In this document: positions 11,275-20,619 of the stretch, in pieces
Layout of the letters: every line of letters begins with the position of its first letter
Position numbering within the stretch: the stretch's first letter is position 1
From: Limonium bicolor
Lineage: Eukaryota; Streptophyta; Magnoliopsida; Caryophyllales; Plumbaginaceae
Assembly: GCA_023374045.1 (NCBI GenBank)
Contig: CM041776.1
Span: 142,975,296 to 143,039,295, forward strand
Direction of reading: 5' to 3'
DNA: 64,000 bases
Notes under the pieces: generated by a model
The model's input: only the letters and a program-made list of their open reading frames with translations
The model's database searches: none
Told to the model about the DNA's origin: nothing
Program-made: the position numbers and the translations under genes

Positions 11275-12759
11275 CTAGTCTATGAATAACTGTGGGTACT
11301 TCGCCTTCATGGCATCTTCCAACTCTCATGTCGCTTCTTCGACATCATGGTTTGACCATAGGACTTTCACCATTCGTAAAGACTTATGGCGAGTGTCTCT
11401 GGTCTTCCTATCAAGGATTCTCACTGGGGTCTCGGCATATCTCACTGTCGGCTCAATAGATAAGTGCTCGGGCTCTAGGACATGAGAAGGATCAGCAATG
11501 TACTTCTTGAGTTGTGACACATGAAATGCATCATGTGCACGTCCCAAGTCCTCAGGTAATGCTAACCTGTAGGCTACAACTCCAACTCTTTCGGTGATAG
11601 CATACGACCCTACAAATTTCGGGCTCAGCTTGCCCTTCTGACCAAATCGGAAGACACCCTTCATAGGTGAAACGCGCAAAAACACTTGGTCGCCCACGGT
11701 GAACTCAAGGTCGCGTCGTCGCACATCCGCATAGGATTTCTGTCTATCTTGGGCTGCCTTCATGTTAGCTCGAATTTGCTGAACTTCAGCTTGAACTTGT
11801 TCTAAATACTCTGGTCCTATGACGACCGCTTCACTTGACTCATCCCAACACAAGGGTGTACGGCAAGGTCTACCGTATAAAGCTTGGAACGACGACATCT
11901 TAATCGAGGCATGGTAGCTATTATTGTATGAAAATTCGATAAGATGAAGCTTGTCTAACCAACTCCCCTGAAAGTCTAAGGCACATGCCCTGAGCATGTC
12001 CTCCAGTGTCTGGATGGTCCTTTCTGTCTGACCGTCAGTCTGAGGATGGAAGACGGTACTCAACTTCAATTCTGTACCCAACGCTTCCCGTGTAGCTCTC
12101 CAGTATCTCGAAATAAATCTGGTGTCGCGGTCAGATACTATGGTTTTCGGGACTCCGTGATGTATGATAATCTCCTTGTCGAATAGCTCTGCGAGCTTCA
12201 CTACCTTCCAGGTGTCCTTCATCGGTATGAATCTGGAAACCTTGGTGAGGCGATCGACTACAACCCAGATCATGTTAAGTCCTCCCCTAGCAGGTGGGAG
12301 TCCTACAACAAAATCCATGGAGATATCGTGAAACTTCCACTCCGGAACTGGCATAGATTGTACCATTCCGCCCGGTCTACGATGTTCAAACTTCACTTTC
12401 TGGCATGTTAAGCATCTCAATACATACTCTGTCACATCTGATTTCATTCCTGACCACCAGAAGTACCTCTTCATGTCTTTGTACATCTTGGAGGCTCCTG
12501 GATGGACTGACAATGTAGAACTGTGTGATTCTCACAAGATGCGATTCTTTAGCTCAGCATTGCTTCGGGGAACGCATAACCTGCCATTCAGCCGAATCAG
12601 ACCATCTTCATGCAGCTTAAAATCATATTTCTTCTTCTCAAATGTACCATCTGTGATCTTCTGTCTGATTTCGGTTAGGTAAGGGTCGCTCAACTGAGCA
12701 TCTCGCACCTCGTCAACCAAGCTAGAAGAAGCGAGTAGTGAATGGAGCGAGTGTGCTCG
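11275..12759 (-). pseudogene. pol: integrase and chromodomain of element A
   Basis: This is the C-terminal part of pol on the minus strand. A pre-integrase linker and the HHCC finger (VHPGASKMYKDM, CLTCQK) come first, with an in-frame TGA at about 12532 just before the finger. The DDE core follows: DFVVGLP near 12330, VSDRDTRF near 12140, PQTDGQTERT near 12040. The C-terminal domain has KLSPKFVGSYAI, and the end is a chromodomain (VRILDRKTRDTRHKSLRMVKVLW). A TGA at 11326 replaces the expected Trp of EEATW; reading on, the domain ends at TAG 11275. Chromovirus type, closely related in organisation to the element at 1-7923, but a distinct family by LTR and sequence. Confidence 0.92.
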
Positions 12760-14656
12760 ATGGCTCAGGGCGTCGGCTACAACGTTTGCCTTCCCTTCCT
12801 TATACTGTAGGTCGATGTCGTAATCTGAAAGAAACTCCATCCACCTTCTCTGTCTCAAATTCAAACTCTTTCTGCGTGAATACATACTAAGCTCTCGTGG
12901 TCGGAGTAGATGGTGATGCTTACCCCATAGAGATAGTGTCGCCATATCTTCAAGGCGAAGACAATGGCTCCTAACTCTAAGTCGTGAGTCGGGTAATTCT
13001 CCTCATGCTTCTTCAGCTGGCGGGAGGCATAAGCTACAACCTTGCCATGCTGCATGAGTACGCATCCCATTCCTTTGCCTGATGCATCACAATACACCTC
13101 AAATCCCTCTATGCCCTCTGGAAGAGTAAGGATGGGCGCTGAGGTCAATGAGTCTTTTTGGCTCTAAAATGATACTTCGCACTCGTCTATCCATACAAAC
13201 AGTGCATCTTTCTTCATCAGTGTAGTCATGGGTTTAGCGACTTTCATGAAGTCCTTTACGAATCTCCGGTAGTAACCAGCTAGACCAAGAAAGCTCCTAA
13301 TGTCGGTAACAGTCTTGGGTCTAGGCCATGATCATACAGCTTCAATCTTAGAAGGGTCAACTGAGATACCTGCGCTCGAGATGACATGACCGAGGAATGA
13401 TACCTGATCTAGCCAGAACTCGCATTTGGAGAACTTCGCATACAGCTAGTTCTCGCGCAGTGTCTCAAGTACTTTCCTCAAATGAATTTCATGCTCTTCT
13501 GCTGATTTGGAGTATACGAGGGTGTCATCAATAAATACCACAACTGAAGTGTCCAACTGCTCACTGAATAGTCGATTCATAAGGTCCATGAATTTTGCTG
13601 GTGTGTTTGACAAACTGAATGGCATGACGGTGAACTCGTAGTGGCCATATCTGGTACGGAATGCCGTTTTCTCACTGTCTTGCTCTCTGATAGCAATCTG
13701 ATGATACCCAGAATGGAGGTCGATCTTGGAGAAGACTGAGGCTCCTTTCAGCTGGTCGAATAGGTCGTCGATGCGTGGCAATGGGTATTTATTCTTGACT
13801 GTGACCGCATTCAGCTCGCGGTAGTCAATACAAAGTCGGAGGCTACCGTCCTTCTTCTTCTTCACAAAGAGGACCAGTGCTCCCCAGGGTGATACGCTCT
13901 GGCGTATAAACCCTTTGTCGAGAAGGTCGCGTAACTGCTCTTTCAGTTCTGTCATTTCAGCAGGTGCTATGCGGTACGGTGCCCTAGCAATGGGACCGGT
14001 ACCTGGCAAGAGGTCAATCTCAAATTCTACCGCTCTCTGAGGTGGCATGCCAGGTAGTTCCTTAGGGAATACCTCGGGAAATTCGGATACAATCAATACA
14101 TCATCACTGAACTCTGGATCTCTCTCCAGGTCTTGTACATAACACAAATATACTTCATGGCCCTTTCTGAGCTCCCGGTACATGGCCATAGCGGAGATGA
14201 CTGTGGTCGAAGGCTCTCTCGGTCTCTGGTGGTAAGATACAGTAACCCCAGAAGGACTCTTGAGCAGCAATCGATGCTCGGCGCAGAGGATCCTACCCTT
14301 GTGCCGCTCCAACCAATTCATTCCGATTATCAAGTCAAATCTCAATCCATTGAACTCGATGAAGGAGATGGGAAACGCTTCGCCTTTGATTTGGATTATG
14401 GCTGATTTGTAATACTTGGTGCACTTTACTCGCTCCTTCGATGGGAGAGTAACCAGGAAGTTCGGTAGCTCATCCGCATCTAGGCCCAACCTCTTCACAA
14501 AAGATGGTGATACGAAGGTGTGAGAGGCGCCGGAGTCGAATAACACTGTGGCTTCAATGCCGTTCACTAGGAAGGTTCCCGTTAAGATGGTGCCGCTTTT
14601 GCCGGCTTGTGCTTTGGTGAGGATGCTCAGGTTACCTTCGGTACCGAGTCCACAAC
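12760..14656 (-). pseudogene. pol: protease, reverse transcriptase and RNase H of element A
   Basis: Pol N-terminal part on the minus strand. Protease is shown by FDSGASHTF near 14525-14550, reverse transcriptase by [20 protein letters not shown] near 13800 and the FIDD catalytic box near 13525. Open from about 14696 to a TAG at 13447 (REN*LYAK, a probable CAG to TAG change). Further in-frame stops lie near 13330 and 13160. RNase H ([15 protein letters not shown]) is at 13100-12880, with a frameshift near 12890 before [19 protein letters not shown] start the feature at 14656 because that is where a candidate splice acceptor would join gag; sequence just upstream looks like intron rather than coding. 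Confidence 0.92.
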
Positions 14657-14722
14657 CTATTGAAGTCACAATTTCATAAGTATTGATGGTGGACACAAGT
14701 GGAATTCAAATCAACACTGCTC

Positions 14723-14728
14723 TTTATT
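14723..14728 (-). promoter_or_regulatory. AATAAA hexamer downstream of AlkB ORF
   Basis: AATAAA on the minus strand, about 70 bp after the AlkB stop and before the protease. It fits a polyadenylation signal that came with a captured cDNA, but a single hexamer in A/T-rich DNA is weak evidence. Confidence 0.35.
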
Positions 14729-14797
14729 GATAAACCAACCATCATACATACCGTGTCTCTAATACACGTTACTAATGCATTACATGATACTATGAAT

Positions 14798-15556
14798 TTA
14801 ATACTTCCTAAAGGTGAGGTTCAGGCGTCCTGGTTTCATGTGTGTGGCATTGGTTATTGCCGGTGGTGCCGTATTCAACTTGATCTTGTTGTTCCCGTGA
14901 TACAGCAACCTAGAGTTTCCACCCATGATTAGGACATCTCCCGATCTCAATACTAGTTTCTGTGCGAGGTCCACACGCTTCTGCTCGCTATACATAAATA
15001 TGGCGTCATCACCAATGGACCAAGACACTACGGGCACTCCTTGTTCAAGTGATTCCGCTGTCTCGTCCTTGTCTTGGTGTAATCCAAGTCGTCCTTCTTT
15101 CTCATAGAAGTTGACGATACAAAGGTCCGCTTCAAGTGCGGGGATCGGATCATATTCGCATTGTTGTGCAAGTTCTACTGCTTGTGTGACAAGTGTCTGA
15201 AATTCTGGAGGTATGGTCGGTGGCGTCGCTCCGTCTTGTGTTCGTGTCTCTTGGTACGTCTTGGTATAAGGATTCCAATCCTTTCCCAAGCACATCATCT
15301 TCAGCTTCATCTTTGCTCCACCGGGGATTCGGGTGTATATAAATCCTCCTTGACCCGCTCCTAGTTTGTTGCATCGCCGGATGATAGAAATTTGTGCTTC
15401 AGGTGTCAGGTATCCCCTTAATAAAATCATACCTGGTCGGATGACCTGACACTGTTCGTTGGTGTAGTAGTGGTTAATGACGTCGGTCTCTTCTTGATTT
15501 GGGTTTACTGGTATCGGATAGCAGATACTAAAATTTCCTATGGTTGTAAATTTCAT
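14798..15556 (-). CDS. AlkB-type 2-oxoglutarate/Fe(II) dioxygenase carried by gypsy element A
   Basis: An intact 252-codon frame, ATG at 15556 and TAA at 14798. The AlkB fold signatures are all present. NFY at residues 149-151 matches the 2OG-contacting NxY. H160 and D162 lie in LGLHQDKDE, and H220 in SRLLYHGN, giving the HxD...H iron triad. R244 and R250 in RLNLTFR give the RxxxxxR motif that binds 2OG and substrate. VPVVSWSIGDDAIF and GDVLIMGG are the conserved core strands. AlkB proteins oxidatively remove methyl groups from DNA or RNA bases. The HQDKDE form resembles bacterial AlkB and the plant ALKBH1-like nuclear family more than plant-virus AlkB domains (from memory). It lies between the gag zinc knuckle and protease, same strand, and has no intron, so cDNA capture is likely. 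The substrate cannot be told from sequence. Confidence 0.93.
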   Translation of the reverse strand: MKFTTIGNFSICYPIPVNPNQEETDVINHYYTNEQCQVIRPGMILLRGYLTPEAQISIIRRCNKLGAGQGGFIYTRIPGGAKMKLKMMCLGKDWNPYTKTYQETRTQDGATPPTIPPEFQTLVTQAVELAQQCEYDPIPALEADLCIVNFYEKEGRLGLHQDKDETAESLEQGVPVVSWSIGDDAIFMYSEQKRVDLAQKLVLRSGDVLIMGGNSRLLYHGNNKIKLNTAPPAITNATHMKPGRLNLTFRKY

Positions 15557-16037
15557 CTACGGTGAGTACTAGTTTCAACTATTTCATTTCATGCTCAATA
15601 CATAATTCAATTCTTTCATTCATGCATTCACTCAACAATTACTTCAATACTTAGACATGCTCTTCAAGGATTCAAGGTTTAGATCAATTACCTGGGCCGG
15701 ACTTAGAACCGGACCCGTCACGGTCAATGACATGCAGGACAGGCTGCCTCTGAGGTGCACCCCTCTGAGGTCCCCGGGATCCCTGTCCCTGTGGTGCCTG
15801 CTGGGCTGGTGCATCACCAGATGCAACGTCCTTGCCTTCCCTCTCCTTGTAGCTTTGGAAGTTCCCTTTGGGCTTGGCATTCTCTGGGCACATATTTGCT
15901 CTATGTCCCGGTTTCTGACAGTTGTAGCACTTGATTTCTCTCCCATAGCAATCCTTGCCTGGATGGTCTTGGTTGCACTTCCTGCACACATAAGTGCGGC
16001 CGTCGGAGAAGTTTTTGGTGAAACCGGAGCCAGAACC

Positions 16038-16118
16038 TAAGGTTTAGAGAGTTAGCACATTGGTGCGGAATTACAAGGTATGATACTCATATAGATATGA
16101 ATTAGGAATAGAAGTTAC
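16038..16118 (-). other. gag intron 2 (81 bp)
   Basis: Donor CCTAAGG|GTAACTTC and acceptor AAACCTTAG|GTTCTGG, with a consensus plant branch point TGCTAAC (16058-16052) about 15 nt before the acceptor. The segment is A/T-rich. Removal joins PPKG to SGSGFTK in frame with the zinc knuckle; retention closes the frame. Confidence 0.7.
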
Positions 16119-16399
16119 CCTTAGGTGGGTGTGATCTCAGTGGCTTCGCAGCCACCGGTGCAGAAGAACCTAGCTGAAGAATCTCAACCGGGTTACCCTT
16201 CTCAGCATGGGCACTGCTCTCACTTGGAAAGTTCTTTTAGGTTTGCTGAAAGAACTTTCCCTTCTTCTTCTTCTTCCAACTCTTCCCTTGGTTCTGCTCC
16301 TCAGAACTGGTGTTTTGTTGTTAGCTTTGGCTTCAGCGCGGTTTCTTCATCCCTTAGCTGGCAAGTGATCTCAACGCGAGAAGCCGCATGATAACACTC

Positions 16400-16496
16400 C
16401 TGAAGTTTCAGGTATTAGCCGGGATTCTTATTTAAAAAGAAGATAAGGAAAATATTTAAGGAATTACAATGGTACTAGGGTTTAACCGTTATTTAC
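16400..16496 (-). other. gag intron 1 (97 bp)
   Basis: Donor CTCTTCAG|GTAAATAA and acceptor AAACTTCAG|GAGTGTTA, with pyrimidine tract CTTATCTTCTTTTT and branch-like GGCTAAT. Clearly more A/T-rich than the gag on both sides. Retention gives stop after FTSLQVNNG; removal gives FTSLQECYHAASRVEI, the usual chromovirus gag continuation. Confidence 0.75.
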
Positions 16497-17155
16497 CTGA
16501 AGAGAGGTAAACCTGGTATAGCCCATACCGTACCGAAGGCGATGGCTCACACCGCCATAGAAGCGATCGACCAACACCAGGCCGGTGTACCCAAGGTCGG
16601 GTAGTAGACGGAGAAGAGAGGTGAAGGTGCGGTAGTACTCATCGACAGACATCTTCTCTGTCATTTTCAAAGCATCCAGTTCAAGTCTTTTTCTGGTTTT
16701 GACGTGTTCAGGATAGTATTTGGATCGGAGGAGGGCTATGAAAGACTCCCAGTCAAAGGTGGGGTCATCAATATGGTCGTGCTTGATTAGTTTCCACCAA
16801 TCCATGGCTGCATCCTTGAGATAGTAGGCGGCTAGTCTCACTTGAACTCCAGCAGGACATTCGAGAGTCTCAAACGCAGTCTCCATTTCGGAGATGTAAG
16901 CTTCAAGTTTAGCAGGATCGCTCTCGCCTCTAAAGCATGGAGGTCGGAGATCTGCGATAACTTTTACCCAGTTTACTTCTCTGGGTGAGGGGGCGGGATT
17001 GGTCCCGTTTGAGTCTGTTGGTTTTGCTGGTTTTGCTGCATAGCTGTGATCACTTGTGGTAGCATCTGTGCTACCGTGGCGGTGACGATCTCAGCTATCG
17101 TCTGCGCGCCCGGTCCGTCGTTGGCCCCTCGGCGACCTAGAGCTCTTCCTGACAT

Positions 17156-17370
17156 CTGAATATTTAACATTCGCATTAGGTTGTGACATATGACACAGTG
17201 ACCCATTGGTCATAATTTAAGCAAAAGTATTGTTCATAAGAACGTCAAGGGTATCCGTTGTTAACAACTGTAGTTCCAAGTTAGGTTTCTAAGTATCCGT
17301 CTTAAGACAGTTGAAATCCTAACTCGGTAATCCCTATGCTCGGAAACTATGGACATCAGAGCATAACAAC
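17156..17370 (-). other. 5' leader of element A
   Basis: About 215 bp between the PBS and the gag start codon. No protein or RNA gene seen; presumed untranslated leader. Confidence 0.6.
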
Positions 17371-17382
17371 GCTCTGATACCA
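17371..17382 (-). other. primer-binding site of element A (tRNA-iMet type)
   Basis: TGGTATCAGAGC on the minus strand, 5 bp inside the LTR end at 17388. Fixes orientation and the 5' end of the internal region. Confidence 0.9.
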
Positions 17383-17387
17383 CTTTT

Positions 17388-17506
17388 TGTAACACCCCTA
17401 CCGCTAATCCTGTACTTACCGTCCAATCATCCCAATAATCAAAGTTACTCACAGCGGAATACTACTACTACGACGGGTGATACAACGCCGCTAACCGCCC
17501 ATACGG
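17388..17506 (-). repeat. truncated LTR end (119 bp) of element A family
   Basis: Matches 18231-18349 over all 119 bp with only a few substitutions. It is the U5 end of the LTR in element orientation (plus-strand start TGTAACACCCC) and abuts the PBS. The match stops abruptly after CCCATACGG. Confidence 0.88.
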
Positions 17507-18230
17507 ATACTTGTGCCGTTCTTGGCAACTCTCCATATGGTTCACTGTAGGTTTTGCAACCGTTGATTTATGTATTGTAGTATTTTCAGGGCATACTAGC
17601 CCGTTGCCTAGAGCTCTGCTCATTGTAGGCTGTCTACAAGTATTACTTTTCCTTATACCATCAAATGGTTTGGAGGTAACCTTGGGCTCCGCGGTAAGAT
17701 CATTGCATCACGCTTCCGTCCGTTGGAGACCCTTTAAGTATTTTGGTATCGATCAGTACCATTCAACTATTTTAGGGCATTCCCTGGTAAGTGGGATCCC
17801 TTCAGTGTTCTAACCGAGTATTCATTATAGCTTTGGTGCTCATATCACGATACTTCGTTCAACTATGTTGACTTTGATCCCCTTTATGGATTGCTCCTGG
17901 GTGTTGTTGATTATGCCGTTACATCCGGCTAACATTTGAGTATGTTCTGTCTTCTCCGCATTGCGGTTTTGGATTTCAAGTTGTCCGGTTGGGGTTATAC
18001 ATCTCTCGTTCTCAGGGTAGACTATGGATACTTCTCTTATGTTTTCAACCGGTTTGGTATTTTTCTTCGGTGGTGAATGGTATCCTCCGGTACCTTATAA
18101 GGTCACTATGGGTATTATATTTTGTCCATTGAACATTGGTGTGTTCATTATAGGCCTTTGCCTTACCGGGTTTAGACTGGTATTCACTCCGGCTATTTCG
18201 TGCTTTGTGTTCAAATTCTTGAGACATATC
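17507..18230. repeat. fragment of LARD-type internal sequence
   Basis: Colinear and clearly homologous, though diverged, to about 38800-39491 inside the LARD-like element B. Shared blocks include ATCACGCTTCCGT, GGATTGCTCCTGGGTGTTGTT, TATGCCGTTACATCCGGCTAA and GAGACATATC. It sits between two copies of the same LTR end. No coding potential. Confidence 0.8.
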
Positions 18231-18888
18231 TGTAACACCCCTACCGCTAATCCTGTACTTACCATCCAATCATCCCAATAATCAAAGTTACTCGCAGCGG
18301 AATACTACTGCTACGGCGGGTGATACAACGCCGCTAACCGCCCATACGGCTAGCTAGGCTCAACTCTACTTACTGTCACGGTCTGATGTCTAAATGTACC
18401 GAGCTACTAAAGCATTGCGTACTAAATACAAAAATACCATGCACTTACATTAATGGATTACCGAGTATTTAAGTGTATTCAATTAAATCCTTCACCAACT
18501 TCCAAAACATGAGTTAAAACACACTACTCATCTATACCAATCCACCATCCTATCATTATCCAAAAAGGGTGTACCCTATGGTACACCGGCTAACAAAATC
18601 CTACAGCTGTGTACTACTTAGTACACCATTCCTAATTCATTGTTTACAGACAAGAAGAAATCAATCTTCATCATCCTCACCCTTCCCGTGTACCTGCATT
18701 CATATTAAAAACGGTGCCCCAAGGGGCTCAGCAAAAGCTGCACATAAACTCCGCATATACCGAGTGCTAACAAGGGCACTCCGACTATTTAAGGTCGAAT
18801 AGGCATGCGGTTAATTTATTTCATACATACATGCTTTGCATAGAACATACATTCATATATGATATATGATACAATCCAAGGCAACAAT
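18231..18888 (-). repeat. 5' LTR of element A, first segment
   Basis: Begins TGTAACACCCCTACCGCTAA at 18231 and is interrupted at 18888 by solo LTR D. The TSD ACAAT (18884-18888) recurs at 53559-53563, and the LTR resumes at 53564. Preceding bases ATATC would be the TSD if this LTR is a separate insertion rather than the partner of 7924-10832. Confidence 0.82.
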
Positions 18889-20619
18889 TGAAATACCCCA
18901 AACTTAAATATAGTGATTAAGATTACTCTAATCTGTATTTAAGAGCCTAATAATGCTCAAGTAGTATTGGTAAGGAAAAATAAATCCAAAAGAAAGGAAG
19001 AAATGCTTAAAAAGTGAAAAACGCTAAATAAGCGTTAAACAACCATAGCAGGTATGAGACCTCAGTTAGCGTATTATATGGATTCTAAAGGTTTAATAAG
19101 ACCTAAATATTATATGGGAACAGCTCCCGAAGAAAACGGATCCAAATGATGAATTAAAACGCTAATAGAGCTTTAGAGCATGATTTTCGAGAAAACCCGA
19201 AAACGTGACTTTAAGTGGTCAAACGGACCCGTAAAGATTATAAATCATTAAATAACAATCATTAAGAAATTATGGAAGCTTAATAGTCAATAAAATTAAT
19301 TAAACGATGAAATTCCGGAAAACGGGTTCCGGTTAGTAAAAACTGTAACAACCGGGAAGTAGTGGGGTGAGAGTGTAATAAAATAAAACTAGTGTGTCCA
19401 CTTTTGTAAATAAAAAGCAAAAATTTGAGTGAGTGTGTGTGTGTGGTCGGCAGCCCCTTCCCCTCACACCCTCTCTATTTCTCTAATATGCTAAAGGACA
19501 CAAAAATAAAGTAAAAAGCAACCCCACACTCTCTCACCTCTCACTTCCCTCATCTCTCTCCTATCCCTCTTCTTCCCTCCACCGATCTCTCTCTCTTCTC
19601 CCTCCTATGCTGGGCGATTTTGAGAGCTTCAACAACAACAATGGCAACCCCATCTCCTCCTCCATTCTCCACCTTCATTAGAGCTCCAAATGTAAAAATA
19701 ATTACATATTTGTAATCCCCTCATCACCCTCTACACTTCTCTCTTTTTAAAATCCAAAAATGAGGAAGCTCATTTTCGTGGGTATACCCCATTGGTGAAG
19801 AAAATAGCATCAATGTGTAGCTTAGAGTCCCCTCTCTCCATTAAGGTAAAAATCTCCATGAGAACCTTAAGTTTTCTTCATCTCCTTTTTGGTAACCGAT
19901 TTTGCCCATAGTAATGCCTTGTTTTCTTTCTCTCTTTTGAGCATCAATTTCACCTTGCAATGGTGGTGGATTCACCTTCTTGAACCAAGGGCTAAAACCC
20001 CTCCAAAAACTCTCCAAAGGTAAACCCTAGAAATCTTGCTTTAAACATTTCAATGAACTAGCATTATTATGAGGGTTAGTAGTTTAATTTCACTTATTTT
20101 GTGTACATTGGGTGGTGGGGATGGGGTTTGGCAACTCCATTCCCCATGAAGCCGATTTGGGCAAGAAAGAGAGGAAGAGGAGAATTGGAAAATGGAATGA
20201 AGGATATTATAAGCTCAAGGTAAGAGCTCTTTCCTAATGCTACATTTTAATGCATTAGAGTGATGGGAATGGGTAAACTAATTTAAAGAACCCAAATATT
20301 TTATTAGTATTGAAATTGTGGAAGTTTGAGTATTAAAGAGCAAGTCTTTGAATTGTAGGCCTTAGAGCCAAATGAATTGTGTATATGTATTGGTATTGTG
20401 GATTGAGGAAGTATTGGTGAATGCATATGGTATCGATTGCTGGTAGGACTCTTGTATGGGTGTGGCTAGTTTAGGAATGAATTTGATGAAAAAGTAAGTA
20501 AGTGGAGAAGTAGAAATTGTAGGTGAACTATGGCAAAATTTTGGTAGAAAATGTACATTTAAGGATGACTTGGTGAATGGGAGAACCAAGGTGTGTATTG
20601 GAGTTAGTAGAGATATTTA
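18889..20619 (+). repeat. solo LTR D, segment 1
   Basis: Begins TGAAATACCCCAAAC at 18889 after TSD ACAAT. It is the reverse complement of LTR B (for example 20097-20619 matches 34150-33640 reversed). It is broken at 20619 by the Tat-like element (TSD ATTTA at 20615-20619). Segments 1-3 sum to about 4.3 kb with no internal domain, hence a solo LTR. Confidence 0.88.

Larger units (their letters stand above)
14657..15691 (-). other. candidate 1.0-kb intron containing the AlkB ORF
   Basis: Donor CCCAG|GTAATTGAT after the gag zinc-knuckle tail (intron first base 15691), acceptor CTTCAATAG|GTTGTGG (last base 14657). Without splicing gag stops at a TGA at 15684, three codons into the intron. With splicing the last gag codons (KSGP) continue in frame into [10 protein letters not shown] and the protease. 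The AlkB ORF lies wholly inside. A shorter alternative acceptor (ACCGTAG, last base 15557) lies directly before the AlkB ATG but would not fuse it in frame to gag. Splicing is inferred from consensus and frame only. Confidence 0.55.
15692..17155 (-). pseudogene. gag: gag of element A, with two short introns
   Basis: The start is ATG at 17155 (MSGRALGRRG); a nearby upstream in-frame ATG lies in the leader. The capsid follows: RPPCFRGESDP, AMDWWKLIKHD, SKYYPEHVK, MSVDEYYRTFTSLL, then FTSLQ at 16497. The zinc-knuckle region is at about 15995-15850 (CRKCNQDHPGKDC, CYNCQKPGHRANMC). Between FTSLQ and the knuckle the frame closes twice, and in both places removal of a GT...AG segment restores it. 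Separate true lesions are a frameshift near 16975, another near 16330 and a TAA near 16235 in the linker. The tail of gag (GSGSKSGPGN) stops at 15684, inside the third candidate intron. Domain order and residues are chromovirus gag. Confidence 0.88.

Noticed and set aside
14798..15556. AlkB region as an integrated plant RNA virus fragment
   Set aside because: No replicase, helicase or coat sequence around it; flanks are gag and protease, and the HQDKDE motif is bacterial/plant-like, not flexivirus-like.
17371..17390. tRNA-like sequence
   Set aside because: It is only the 12-nt primer-binding site complementary to tRNA-iMet, without a tRNA body; the same holds at 1297, 29973, 41170 and 58552.
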